A stretch of DNA of 64,000 nucleotides from Rugalucina vietnamica (taxonomy: Eukaryota > Mollusca > Bivalvia > Lucinida > Lucinidae): assembly GCA_964017185.1 (NCBI GenBank), contig OZ024879.1, positions 46,397,383 to 46,461,382 of the forward strand. Direction: 5' to 3'. Positions 36,126-49,516 of the stretch are shown piece after piece. The translations under genes were made by a program, and so were the position numbers. The notes under the pieces are model-generated. The model was given only the letters and a program-made list of their open reading frames with translations. It was not told where the DNA came from and ran no database searches. The first letter of the stretch is position 1. Each line of letters starts with the position of its first letter.

Positions 36126-36357
36126 TTTTAATTCAGTTTTACGCCTCTTTCTAGATTATTTCAGCTCATTAATACGGGCCAATCAGTAGTTCGGCGAAAA
36201 CTGGAGAACCATGAGAAAAAAACACCTAGCACACCCGCAAGCTGAACTTGGCTTCCCTCGTATAAGGCCAGAGCGGGGCTCGAACCCACACCAGACACAA
36301 CAGTGAGATGATCGAGTGATTAAGAAACAGCGCTCTTAGCCGCTCGGCCACGTAAAA
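36126..36357 (-). mobile_element. Older Meta-domain-like SINE copy
   Basis: On the minus strand it reads GTGGCCGAGCGGCTAAGAGC, then TGTGGGTTCGAGCCCCGCTC, a well-preserved A box and B box. It then has TTCTCCAGTTTTCGCC and GCGTAAAACTGAATTA. It is more diverged than the 36711 copy and shows no clear flanking duplication. Confidence 0.8.
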
Positions 36358-36710
36358 TAACTTGCATTGTGACTATTCGTAAAATGCCTTGTAGTCATAC
36401 ATACACTGTAATGTGACTTGTACTTTGACTATTTGTAATATGCCTTGTAGTCATGCTTACACCGTTATGCGATTTATACTGTGATTATTTGTAAATTGCT
36501 TTGTAGTCATACATACACTATAATATTTATTGTACTGTGACTATATGAAATATGCGTTGTAGATATACTATTGTAATGTGACGTGTATTTTGACTATATG
36601 GAATGTGCCTTGTAGTCAAACACACACTGAAATGTGGCTTATACTGTGGCTATTTGTAATATTTATTGTAGCCATACATACACTGTAATATGACTTGTAC
36701 TGTTACTTTT

Positions 36711-36981
36711 CAATTTTTTATTTTTATTTTCTTTTTATTTTTTGATTCAGTTTTACGTCCCTTTCAAGCTTTTTCACTCATATCGAGACGAATCAATAGG
36801 TAGGTTGGGCGAAAACCGGAGTACCCGGGGAAAAAACACCTGACACACCCGCAAGCAGAACTTGGCTTGTCCCACATGTGACTCGTGCCCCGAGCGAGGC
36901 GCAAACCCACAGCGGTGAGATGATAGAATGATTAAGAGCACTGAAGTCAGCGACCTTAACCACTCGGCCACAGGGGCCGCC
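36711..36981 (-). mobile_element. Meta-domain-like SINE with 9-bp TSD in satellite B
   Basis: It is nearly identical to the SINE at 21474-21740 across the tRNA-like head, the CCGGGTACTCCGGTTTTCGC core and the GGGACGTAAAACTGAATC tail. GTTACTTTT flanks it at 36702-36710 and 36982-36990. The 66-codon minus frame at 36774-36971 is the SINE itself, not a gene. Confidence 0.9.
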
Positions 36982-37711
36982 GTTACTTTTTTATGCCTTG
37001 TAGTAATACATACATTGTAATGTGACTTATACTGTGACTATTTGTGATATTCATTGCAGTCATGCATTCTTGGTCATGTGACTTGCACTGTGATTATTTG
37101 TAATATACCTTGTAGTCATACATATATTGTAATGTGACTTGTAATGTGACTATTTGAAATATGCCTTATAGTCATACCACTGTAGTATGACATGTACTAG
37201 GACTGTATGTAATATGCCTTGTAGTCATACATACTCAGTAATATGTAGCTGTGGCTTGTACTGTGGTTATTTGTAACATGCCTTGAAGTCATATATATTC
37301 AGTAATGTGGCATGTACTATGAATATTTGTAATATGCCTTGTAGTTATACAAACCCTGTAATGTGACTTGTACTGTGGCTATTTGTGACATGCCTTGAAG
37401 TCATCTTATACAGTAGTATGGCTTGTACTGTGAATATTTGTAATATGCCTTGTAGTCATACATACACTGTAATGTGGCTTGTACTGTGGCTATTTGTAAC
37501 ATGCCTTGAAGTCTCACATATACAGTAATGTGGCTTGTACTGTGAATATTTGTGATATGCCTTGGTAGTTATACATACCCTGTAATGTGACTTGTACTGT
37601 CACTTTTTGTTTGATGCCCTGAATTCATACATACACTTCAGTGGTCTGTGCTGATACTATTTGTAATATGCCTTGTAGTCATACTTACACTGTCATACTT
37701 ACACAGTACAA

Positions 37712-37860
37712 GTAGTAGAGCGTCGGACTAGAGAATTGAGAGGTGCTGAGTTAGATCCCCTTAAGTGTCACCATGTTGTGACCTTTAGCAAGACACCTTA
37801 ACTCCATATAGCACTGGTGAAATCCATGAAAGGTTGGCTGTGGTTTGTGCTGTTACTATT
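37712..37860 (+). mobile_element. tRNA-like SINE, second family, truncated copy
   Basis: TAGTAGAGCGTCGGACTAGA and GAGTTAGATCCCC give A-box and B-box-like elements. GTGACCTTTAGCAAGACACC and CTGGTGAAATCCATGAA follow. The 3' end is lost. Confidence 0.65.
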
Positions 37861-37881
37861 TGTAACACGCCTTGTAGTCAT

Positions 37882-38072
37882 ACTAGTGGCGTAGTAGTAG
37901 AGCGTCGGCCTAGAGAATTGAGAGGTGCTGGGTTAGATCCCCACAAGTCTCACCGTGTTGTGACCATTAGCAAGACACCTTAACGCCATACAATACTGGT
38001 GAAATCCAGGAAGAGCCGGCTCTGTCCTGACACAACTGAAAACATTAAGCCTGAGTACAAACAAACAAACAA
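37882..38072 (+). mobile_element. tRNA-like SINE, second family, fuller copy
   Basis: GTGGCGTAGTAGTAGAGCGT, GGGTTAGATCCCC, TAGCAAGACACCTTAACGCC and GGAAGAGCCGGCTCTGTCC are followed by an ACAAACAAACAAAC tail. It lies ~20 bp after the truncated copy and in the same orientation. Confidence 0.7.
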
Positions 38073-38082
38073 TCTCCGTTTC

Positions 38083-38196
38083 GCCAAACCTTAAGGGTCA
38101 CTATAGTGACTATAAAGAAGCTTAAGTAGCTGAAACAGTAGTATGCCCCATTCGTTCTCTCCTAAATACGATAACTGCCCTCAATGGATCTCAGTG
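38083..38196 (-). repeat. Dispersed repeat R3, inverted fragment
   Basis: CTCCGTTTCGCCAAACCTTA and AAGCTTAAGTAGCTGAAAC are the complement of the start of R3 at 16757. Confidence 0.6.
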
Positions 38197-39280
38197 TTAT
38201 AATTTTTATACACTGTAAAGTGACTTGTACTGAGACTGTTTGTAAAAGGCTTTGTAGTCATACTTACACTGTTATGTGACTTGTACTGTGACTATTTTAA
38301 TATGCCTTGTAGTCATACATATATGTAATGTGACTTGTACTGTGACTATTTGTAATATGCCTTGTAGTCATGCATACAGTTATGTGACTTGTACATTTGT
38401 AAAATGCCTTGTAGTCATACATATACATGTACTGTTTTGTAACTGTTACTGTGAATATTTGAAATACGCCTTGTAGCCATACCACTGTAATGTAACATGT
38501 ACTGTGACTATTTGTAATAAGCCTAGTAATCGTTTATACACTGTAATGTGACTTGTCCTTAGACTTTTTGTTATATGCCTTATAGTCATACATATACAAT
38601 ATTGTTATTTGTTTTGTGAGTATTTGTAATATGCCTTGTAGACATACAAACACTATAATGTGACTTTTGTTACTTTTTGCAATATACACTGTAGTTGTTC
38701 ATACGCTGTAACGTGGCCTGAACTATTAATATTTGTAACATGCCTTGTTGTCATACACAGTAATGTGACTTGTACAGTGACAATTTGTAATATGCCTTGT
38801 TGTCAAACATACAATGTAATGTGACTTGTACAGTGACTATTTGTAATATACCTTGTAGTCATACATACACTGTAATGTTAGAATTTGTAATATTTATTGT
38901 AGCCATACATACACCGTAATGTGACATGTACTGTGACTACTTGTAACATGCCTTGTAGTCATACCACTGTTATGTGACTTATTATTGTGATTATTTGTAA
39001 TATACCTTGTAGTCATACATACAATGTAATGTGACATGTACTGTGACTATTTGTAATATGCCTTGAAGTCATATTAAACTAAAATGTTGCTTGTACTGTT
39101 ACTATTTGTATTATGCATTGAAGTCATACACTGTTATGATTGTACTGTGAATATTTCTTATATTTGGTGGTCATATACTGTAATGTGGCTTGTAATGTGA
39201 ATATTTGGAATATGCCTTTTAGTCATATATACACTGTTATGTGACTTGTTCTGAGACTATTTGTCATATGCCTTGCAGTC

Positions 39281-42200
39281 ATACCACTGTTATTTCATTT
39301 GTACTTTAAATATTTGTAATATGCATCGTAGTAATACATATACTGTAATGTGGCTCCTAATGTAACTATTTGTAATATGTATTCATAACACTGTAATGCG
39401 ACATGTACTGCGACTATTTGTAATATGCCTTGTAGTCATACATACGCTGCAATGTGGCCCGTAATGTGACTATTTGTATTATGTCTTGTAGTCATACTAT
39501 TGTTATTTCACTTGCACTGTGACTATTTTGACATGCCTTTTAGTAATACATACACTGTAATGTGGCTTGAACTATTACTATTTGTAACATGCCTTGTTGT
39601 CATACACAGTAAGGTGACTTGTACTGTGACATATGCCTACATACACTGTATTGTGGCTTGTACTGTGAATATTTGTAATATGCATTGTAGTCATGCATAC
39701 ACAGTTACGTGACTTGTACATTTGTTATATGCCTTGTAGTCATACATATACATGTTCTGTAATGTGACTGTCGTCATACCACTGTTATGTGACATGTACT
39801 GTGACTATTTGTAATATTCCTTGTAGTCTCTTATAAACTATAATGTGACTTGCCATCTGACATTTTTATATGCCTTGTAGTCATACAGTTTTGTTATTCG
39901 TACTGTAAATATTTGTAATATGCCTTGTAGTCATACATATACTATAATGTGACTATTACTGTTACTATTTGTAATAAGCCCTGTAGTTGTTCATACACTG
40001 TAATATGGCTTCAACTATTACTATTTGTAACATGCCTTATTGTCATACACAGTAATGTGACTTGTACTGTGACTATTTGCAATATGCCTTGTAGTCATAC
40101 ATACAATGTAATGTGACTTGTACTGTTAGTATCTGTAATTTAGTCATACATACACTGTAATGTGGATTGTACTTTTAGAATTTGTAATATTTATTGTAGC
40201 CATACATACACTGTAATGTGACATGTACTGTGACTATTTGTAATATGCCTTGTAGTCATACATAAACTAAAATGTTGTTTGTACTGAATCTATTTGTATT
40301 ATGCATTGTAGTCATACACTGTCATGATTGTACTGTGAATATTTGCAATGTGCCTTGTGGTCATATACTGTAATGTGGCTTGTTCTGTGAATATTTGGAA
40401 TATTATGCCTTTTAGTCATATAAACACTGTTATGTGCCTTGTTCTGAGACTATTTGTTATATGCCTTGCGGTCATACCACTGTTATTTCACTTGTACTGT
40501 GAATATTTTAATATCAAATGTAGTAATACATACACTGTTTGTGGCTTCTACCGTGACTATTTGTAATATGCATTGTAATCATAACAAAGTAATGCGACAT
40601 GTTCTGCGACTATTTGTAATATGCCTTGTAGTCATACACTGTCATGATTGTACTGTGAATATTTGCAATGTGCCTTGTGGTCATATACTGTAATGTGGCT
40701 TGTTCTGTGAATATTTGGAATATTATGCCTTTTAGTCATATAAACACTGTTATGTGCCTTGTTCTGAGACTATTTGTTATATGCCTTGCGGTCATACCAC
40801 TGTTATTTCACTTGTACTGTGAATATTTTAATATCAATTGTAGTAATACATACACTGTTTGTGGCTTCTACCGTGACTATTTGTAATATGCATTGTAATC
40901 ATAACAAAGTAATGCGACATGTTCTGCGACTATTTGTAATATGCCTTGTAGTCATACATTTACTGCAATGTGGCCTTGTAGTCATACCACTGTTATTACA
41001 CTTGTACTGTGACTATTTTAATATGCCTTGTAGTAATACATTAACTGTAATGTGGCTTGAATTATTACTATTTGTAACATGCCTTGTTGTCATACACAGT
41101 AATGTGACTTGTACTGTGACTATTTGTAATATGCCTTGTAGTCATACATACAATATAATTTGACTTGCACTGTTAGTATCTGTAATATGCCTTGTAGTCA
41201 TACATAAACTGTAATGTGAATTGTACTGTTAGAATTTATAATATTTATTGAAGCCATACATACACTGTAATGTGACATGCACTGTGACTATTTGTTATAT
41301 GCCTTGTAGTCATACATAAACTAAAATGTTGCTTGTACTGTTACTATTTGTATTATGCATTGTAGTCATACCACTGTTATTTCATTTGTACTTTAAATAT
41401 TTGTAATATGCATCGTAGTAATACATATACTGTAATGTGGCTCCTAATGTAACTATTTGTAATATGTATTCATAACACTGTAATGCGACATGTACTGCGA
41501 CTATTTGTAATATGCCTTGTAGTCATACATACGCTGCAATGTGGCCCGTAATGTGACTATTTGTATTATGTCTTGTAGTCATACTATTGTTATTTCACTT
41601 GCACTGTGACTATTTTGACATGCCTTTTAGTAATACATACACTGTAATGTGGCTTGAACTATTACTATTTGTAACATGCCTTGTTGTCATACACAGTAAG
41701 GTGACTTGTACTGTGACATATGCCTACATACACTGTATTGTGGCTTGTACTGTGAATATTTGTAATATGCATTGTAGTCATGCATACACAGTTATGTGAC
41801 TTGTACATTTGTTATATGCCTTGTAGTCATACATATACATGTTCTGTAATGTGACTGTCGTCATACCACTGTTATGTGACATGTACTGTGACTATTTGTA
41901 ATATTCCTTGTAGTCTCTTATAAACTATAATGTGACTTGCCATCTGACATTTTTATATGCCTTGTAGTCATACAGTTTTGTTATTCGTACTGTAAATATT
42001 TGTAATATGCCTTGTAGTCATACATATACTATAATGTGACTATTACTGTTACTATTTGTAATAAGCCCTGTAGTTGTTCATACACTGTAATATGGCTTCA
42101 ACTATTACTATTTGTAACATGCCTTATTGTCATACACAGTAATGTGACTTGTACTGTGACTATTTGCAATATGCCTTGTAGTCATACATACAATGTAATG

Positions 42201-43413
42201 TGACTTGTACTGTTAGTATCTGTAATTTAGTCATACATACACTGTAATGTGGATTGTACTTTTAGAATTTGTAATATTTATTGTAGCCATACATACACTG
42301 TAATGTGACATGTACTGTGACTATTTGTACTGAATCTATTTGTATTATGCATTGTAGTCATACACTGTCATGATTGTACTGTGAATATTTGCAATGTGCC
42401 TTGTGGTCATATACTGTAATGTGGCTTGTTCTGTGAATATTTGGAATATTATGCCTTTTAGTCATATAAACACTGTTATGTGCCTTGTTCTGAGACTATT
42501 TGTTATATGCCTTGCGGTCATACCACTGTTATTTCACTTGTACTGTGAATATTTTAATATCAAATGTAGTAATACATACACTGTTTGTGGCTTCTATCGT
42601 GACTATTTGTAATATGCATTGTAATCATAACAAAGTAATGCGACATGTTCTGCGACTATTTGTAATATGCCTTGTAGTCATACACTGTCATGATTGTACT
42701 GTGAATATTTGCAATGTGCCTTGTGGTCATATACTGTAATGTGGCTTGTTCTGTGAATATTTGGAATATTATGCCTTTTAGTCATATAAACACTGTTATG
42801 TGCCTTGTTCTGAGACTATTTGTTATATGCCTTGCGGTCATACCACTGTTATTTCACTTGTACTGTGAATATTTTAATATCAATTGTAGTAATACATACA
42901 CTGTTTGTGGCTTCTACCGTGACTATTTGTAATATGCATTGTAATCATAACAAAGTAATGCGACATGTTCTGCGACTATTTGTAATATGCCTTGTAGTCA
43001 TACATTTACTGCAATGTGGCCTTGTAGTCATACCACTGTTATTACACTTGTACTGTGACTATTTTAATATGCCTTGTAGTAATACATTAACTGTAATGTG
43101 GCTTGAATTATTACTATTTGTAACATGCCTTGTTGTCATACACAGTAATGTGACTTGTACTGTGACTATTTGTAATATGCCTTGTAGTCATACATACAAT
43201 ATAATTTGACTTGCACTGTTAGTATCTGTAATATGCCTTGTAGTCATACATAAACTGTAATGTGAATTGTATTGTTAGAATTTATAATATTTATTGAAGC
43301 CATACATACACTGTAATGTGACATGCACTGTGACTATTTGTTATATGCCTTGTAGTCATACATAAACTAAAATGTTGCTTGTACTGTTACTATTTGTATT
43401 ATGCATTGTAGTC
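39281..43413 (+). repeat. ~2.05-kb tandem higher-order duplication within satellite B
   Basis: Segment 39281-41367 is repeated at 41368-43413 with very few differences. The offset is 2087 bp at the left and 2046 bp at the right because the right copy lacks 41 bp near 42325. Each copy itself holds a 320-bp direct duplication (40348 and 40668; 42394 and 42714). The near identity implies a recent event. Confidence 0.9.
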
Positions 43414-45069
43414 ATACACTGTAATGCTAGGACTGTGAATATTTGTAATATGCCTTGTGGTCATATACTGTGATGTGGCTTGTAATGTGAATATTTGGAA
43501 TATGCCATTTAGTCATATATACACTGTTATGTGACTTGTTCTGAGACTATTTGTTATACGCCTTGCAGTCATACCACTGTTATTTCACTTGTACTATGAA
43601 TATTTGTAATATGCAGTGTAGTAATACATACACAGTAATGACTATTTGTAATATGCCTTGTAGTCATAACACTGTAATGAGACATGTACTGCGACTATTT
43701 GTATTATGCCTTGTAGTCATACATATACTGCAATGTGGTCTGTAATGTGACCATTTGTATTATGTCTTGTAGGCATACAACTGTTATTTTACTTGTACTG
43801 TGACTGTTTTAATATGCCTTGTAGTCATACATGCACTGTAATGTGGCTTGTACTGTGACTATTTGTAATATACATGTACCTTGTAGTCATGCATATAAGG
43901 TTATGTGACTTGTACATTATCAAAATGCCTTGTAGTCATACATGTACTGTAATGTGACTGTTACTGTGAATATTTGAAATACGCCTTGAAGTCATACCTA
44001 TTTCATGTGACATGTACTGTGACTATTTGTAATATGCATTGTAGTTTTTATACACTGTAATATGACTTGTCCACTGACTTTTTGTTAAATGCCTTGTAGT
44101 CATACATATACAGTATTGTTATCGTGAATATGTGTAATATGCCTTGTAGTCATACACACACACTATAATGTGACTTTTACTGTTACTGTTTGTAATATGC
44201 CCTGTAGTTGTTCTCACATTGTAATGTGGCTTGAACTATTACTATTTTTAATGCCTTGTTGTCATACACAGTAATTTGACTTGTACTGTGACTATTTTTA
44301 ATATGCCTTGTAGTCATACATACAATGTAATGTGACTTGTACTGTTAGTATCTGTAATATGCCTTGTAGTCGTACATACACTGGTATGTGGATTGTACTG
44401 TTAGAATTTGTAATATTTATTGTAGCCATACATGCACTGTAATGTGACATGTACTGTGATTATTTGTAATATGCCTTATATTCATACATAAACTAAAATG
44501 TTGCTTGTACTGTTACTATTTGTTTTATGCAATGTAGTCATACACTGTAATGCCTGTACTGTGAATATTTGCATATGCCTTGTGGTCATATACTGTAATG
44601 TGGCTTGTACTGTGAATATTTAGAATATGCCTTTTAGTCATATATATATACACTGTTATGTAACTTGTTCTGAGGTTATTTGTTATATGCCTTGCAATCA
44701 TACCACTGTTATTTCACTTGTACTGTAAATATTTGTAATATGCATTGAAGTAATACATACACTGTAATGTGGCGTCTACTGTGACTTTTTGTAAGATAAG
44801 AAAGGCTTTATTTTAAGTCGGCAAGACATAGTAACAATATACATGTAACATAAGCTCTGATGAGCTTTTGAACCGACAAGAATAATATGCCTTGTAGTCA
44901 TAACACTGTAATGTGACATGTACTGTGACTTTTTGTAATATACCTTGTAGTCATACATATACAGCAATGTGGCCTGTAATGTGACTATTTGTATTTTGTC
45001 TTGTAGTCATACCACTGTACTGTGACTATTAGTAACACGCCTTGTAGTCTTTCATACGCTGTAATGTAA

Positions 45070-46048
45070 TGTAGTGTTAACATAATGTTCCTGGCGGTCA
45101 CGGCAGCCACGTTTCAGCCCATCGTGATAGAAATGGGAAAAAACGTGAGGCAACGCAGAGGAACGGCAAACGTACCAGGTAGTGATAACCGTGGACACCG
45201 AGGCAAATGTTTTGACAGTTTAAAATCTGCCATGGCAATCAAGGCGGAAATGATAAATGTAATGGGTCGTGATTAAACGGGCTGAACGTAACACACCGTG
45301 ACAGTACGTAACAGTACGTAGCGAAACGTGTGCAGCGTGAAGCTGATCAAGGTCGTCTCGCTTCTCGTGCCGTTTCCTACGGAATACTTAACAAGTTTTT
45401 ATTGCGTTTAGTTTCGTGAGTTACGGTCTTTGGCGGTGTTGATCACGTTCTACTAGGTATGTAACGTTATCTTAGGGTTATCACGGCGCTTTAAGTTTAA
45501 AATATTCAACGGTTTATCGTGGGGATAAGTTCCTTCATATTGGAGCAGTCACTTTAGTGAACAACAGAGACCATAGGCTGCACTATGTCATTAAAAAAGA
45601 AATAAAGTTCCCCGCATTCTTAATCAACTCTGTAATCTGCTATTGAGGAGCGCGATTATTAATAATTAAAAGGACTTATTCTATAGAAAAGGTACAAAAA
45701 TACTTTAAATTACATGGTGTCTACGTTTCGTCCGTGGCAGACATTGACAGAATGAAAAAAAAAACGTGTTACGCCTTGGTCAAAAAGTACCTGATCACAT
45801 AGGAAAGTAACAGGCCTAAATATAACGTGATGGAAATCATGGTAGATAGTGGATAACCGTAAAATACCGTATCGCCTCCATGACACACCGGCTTATAACC
45901 ACGGCTTGTTACGGATATCGTAATACAACGAAAGAAAAATCAACAAGACGTAATAGATCCTGTAAACAGAGAAAAATATTACCACAATTCTACGTTTCGA
46001 GCAAACGGGGCTGCCGTGGCCGCCAGGAAGCTAAGTGTAAACGCAGCT
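45070..46048. mobile_element. Nonautonomous DNA transposon in satellite B
   Basis: Inverted ends centre on TTCCTGGCGGTCACGGCAGC at 45088 and the complement of GGGCTGCCGTGGCCGCCAGG ending at 46029. Weaker similarity extends outward (GTGTTAACAT versus the complement of AAGTGTAAAC). TAATGT-like sequence occurs at both edges. The interior is CG-rich compared with the satellite and contains no transposase. Confidence 0.75.
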
Positions 46049-46420
46049 TAATGTGGTTTTTACTGTGACTATTTGTTATATGCCTTGTAGACAGTTTGGC
46101 TTTTACTGTGACTCTCTGTTATATGACTTGTAGTCATACATACATTATAATGTGACTTGTACTGTGACTATTTGTAATATGCCTTGTAGTCATACATTCA
46201 CTGTAATGTGGCTATTATTTGTAATATGCCTTGTAGTCATACACTACAATGTGGCTTGTACTGTGACTACCTTGTAGTATTACTACTGTAATGTGGCTTG
46301 TACTGTGCATATAAATGCATTATGCCTTGTAGTCATACCACTGTAATATGACTTGTACTGTGAATATTTGCAATATGCCTTGTAGTCATATCTACTACAA
46401 TATGTCATAAAGTCATATTT

Positions 46421-47900
46421 TATGTAATGCAACCAACAATGATATTGATAAATGGTAATGCATTGATTTGAAGTAAAAAGCAACTGTGTCCTATCGGCAG
46501 CCTATTGCTGCTGCAGTGCACATTTAAGTGTGCCGATAAGCGAACTTTGTATACATGTAATGTGCTTTTTAGTCATACACTAGCGTATAAATTACCCTTC
46601 ATTGTAATCATGCATAAGCTGTAATAATTATGACCTCTAGTGATCTCTAGTCATGCACTTACAATCAAATAGTTATATAGAATATGACCTGTAGTCATGC
46701 ACTGCAATATGCCGGTTATAGTATACGGCTATGGTAGTGGTATCATTTCAAAGCATAAGACGTTGTCATATCTTGTAATATGTCCAGAAGAAATGCACTG
46801 ACTACCAGTCATATACCCAGCTGCATATACCTATAGATACTCTAATATGCCTTTTAGTCGAAATTTTAATTACTATGCCGGTATTTACTGTACATAACAT
46901 GTGCTGCAGTCATATTCAAGACACTGAGCACTACATGTAACATCATGCATAACTTCTTGTCTTCAACTCACTTGACTCTACGCTGTCAGTTGCTCAATAT
47001 TGTAACAACACCTTTCTTCTACAGGTAACTGCTACTTTAGGAAACTTCTATACTACAATAAAAAACACTAACAGCTCTATTCAGGTTGAAACGTTAAGTT
47101 TGTTAAATTTAAAAGCGTCTGTCTGAGATGTACATCTTAAGCGTCTCTTGACTGGATTAAGAAAAGTAGTGCTGCTCGGTGTATTCGTCCGCCGATGAGG
47201 CGAGTGGACTACAAGTCATATCCAAACATACCAATCTGCGCTCAGCTAAAAATAGTGCTTCACCTTGCTGTATGACCTTCAATTTTCCTTTGAAGATTAA
47301 CAGTGTAAATTCAATACAAGTTAATATAAAAAGAAGCAGGCCTACACATCAATATTAAGTAAGAAAGCTCGACATACTAAATACCTCCAAGAAAAATGTA
47401 TACTGGACAAATAAACCCATGCAAATCCTGGAAGATGTCGAACTGCTAGTAAAATGAATCATTTCTATCATCAAAGAAATTCATTTTGCAAGCCTTGTAC
47501 GCTTGAAGATCAAAACAAAAGTCTTTGCCTTCAATAAGAGCAGGCTTTAACTCAGACTACCCATAAAATGAAAGATTTAGTTGCAGTATATCAAATGCAC
47601 TAAAATAATACCGTGACGTTGTTTGAAATGCGCGTGAATGCGCGGATGACCTGTAAGGTAATTAGCAGATAATCACTAAGGTAACCCATGTTCACACTGG
47701 CTTTGGGCAGGTGCGACCGTTATATTTTAACACGTTTTTATCTGTTTTAGACGTTGTTGTAGTGATTTTATCAAAGAATATTATTTTAACCTTCATGGAT
47801 TCACTAACAGAGGAAAGAAAAGCTTGTTACACAAAGGGTATTGTTATAGAACTGATGCTGTACTCAAAAGGGGTGATATTTCTTAGAAGTGAACGAATAA
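46421..47900. other. Degenerate satellite edge then unique sequence
   Basis: To about 46930, scattered phrases such as TATGACCTGTAGTCATGCAC and ATGCCTTTTAGTCG show decayed satellite units. From 46930 to 47900 nothing is recognised. Confidence 0.5.
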
Positions 47901-47904
47901 GAAA

Positions 47905-48140
47905 TGAGCCGCCTCGTGGGAAAACCAACAATCTGCATAGGCGAAAACAAAGACGCAGATCAGCTTCGCGGTAACCGCGAAACGTATCAGCGCCTTTGTT
48001 TTCGCTACTCGGATAGTACAATTCCTCTTCTACTTAAATCCGAAATTTCAAGCTGCTAGCTCTTTCCTGTGCTTGAACAGGTCGGTTTGTGTCGGACCTG
48101 TTCGGAAACCACATCGTTGGTTTTCCCACGAGGCGGCTCA
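47905..48140. mobile_element. 236-bp MITE with 24-bp inverted ends
   Basis: TGAGCCGCCTCGTGGGAAAA, continuing CCAA, at 47905 is matched exactly by the complement ending at 48140. The interior has a short palindrome (CGCGGTAACCGCG). It has no coding capacity. Confidence 0.88.
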
Positions 48141-49317
48141 AATGTAAAGGTCGTTTGAGAACAGACAGTGCATCGACAACACTCGTGCCGATAAATATGA
48201 AGCATTTTTATGATTCAGACGAGACCAAAAACTGGAACGACAACAACTTTTAGTGCAAGTCAAAAGGAAAGCAACCGATGATTTAACATCTCGGCCTTAG
48301 GTATACCTGAAAATACATGTAAAAGCAATTAATTTCCGCGCTTTTTAAACGCGCTTTTGATAGTCTTTTTCCACGCTTTCGTATAAAATATCTGCGCATT
48401 TGATATATCGATCCGCGCATTCGTAAAACGCCAGTTTTAGTTTGCTCGTGCAAAACTTTTGAGATAGAAAGAAATCCAATCCATTGCCTGGCTGACCTTA
48501 GAAATGATGAAACACGGTGAATATCATGCAGTTTCGCAAAATTTCCATCAATTGAATTAATTGAAAATTTTGAGAAATCAGTTCTCATGAACTTTTACAA
48601 CTTTGGTTTTTAGGATAGTGTGGTTTAAAGAACAGCTGTGCTTAAGTCAGATGATGCATAATTTCAAAAGTGGTGGCATATGAAAGTCATATCTTAATAA
48701 AACTGCTATATAAATCAAAACTTGATAAACTATCGATAGTCCCAAAAATGCATCCTTCAAAAGTTTGATCCTAATTTATTTTGCCCACTAAATGTAGAAT
48801 TGCTCGTCTTCGATTCTTTGTATCTACTTGGTACTTAAAATCTAATTTAATGACATAGTATCTCGTTGACATTAAATATGCAAAAAATTTGAACAAGCAT
48901 TTTCACATCAAATGGTTCTTCTTGAGCAAACGGAAAATTATCTTGACTCTTTCGAAATCATTATCCACAATTTACATAAAAGTTGTCAAACTCTGTACCT
49001 GTCCTGTTCTACATTCTGATACGGTGTTGCAATCAGTACCTTCTGTGATATTTGTGCAAGTAAAGCAGTGAAGATTTGCTGTAAATGTAAAATAAATAAG
49101 AACATGAGACAATTGGCTTTCCAAACCTTGATATCACATGTGCAAATGTCAGATCATAATGGGGCTTATTTATCATATTTTAGTAAGAAAATTTAACAGA
49201 TTTCAAATAAAAGCATTGACTCAAAACGAAAGTCGGTTCCAAATTACAAATCGTAGAACTATGTATCAAGGAAAGCATGTGTACCCCATTTAAACACAGT
49301 TATCTAGTACAACTTGG
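48141..49317. other. Unique AT-rich sequence, nothing recognised
   Basis: The ~100-codon minus frame at 48283-48588 and others here show no domain or coding signature. Confidence 0.5.
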
Positions 49318-49412
49318 GTGTGTATGGATATATATTTTGGTTCAAAACATAGATTTCGGTACTCTTTAGAACCGCATTGCCAACGTGTACCCACATTTAA
49401 TATTTTGAGACG
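49318..49412. repeat. Palindromic repeat R2, degenerate copy
   Basis: TCAAAACATAGATTTCGGTA, TTTAGAACCGCATTGCC and GTGTACCCACATTTAATATT follow the R2 plan with a decayed right arm. Confidence 0.6.
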
Positions 49413-49516
49413 TAAAAGAAGACTATCAAAACATTTTCAATTAAAATTTCGATTTATAAAGTTGAAAAAAAATTCTAGGGCAAGTTAAAGAGGTTAAAAC
49501 CCAAAGTAATAGTATA

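Larger units (their letters stand above)
36001..46420 (+). repeat. Satellite B, ~56-bp unit, 10 kb
   Basis: The consensus is about TTGTAGTCATACATACACTG, then TAATGTGACTTGTACTGTGA, then CTATTTGTAATATGCC. The array is interrupted by SINEs (36126-36357, 36711-36981, 37712-38072), an R3 fragment, a 90-bp insertion at 44793-44882 and a ~980-bp transposon at 45070-46048. Open frames through it (reading CLVVIHTYTVMWL) are repeat by-products. Confidence 0.96.

Noticed and set aside
36774-36971. 66-codon minus frame
   Set aside because: It lies entirely inside the SINE at 36711-36981.
38276-43745. Open frames up to 129 codons in satellite B
   Set aside because: They are repeat translations duplicated along with the 2-kb block.
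48283-48588. 101-codon minus frame
   Set aside because: No family resemblance or splice signals were seen in the surrounding unique sequence.
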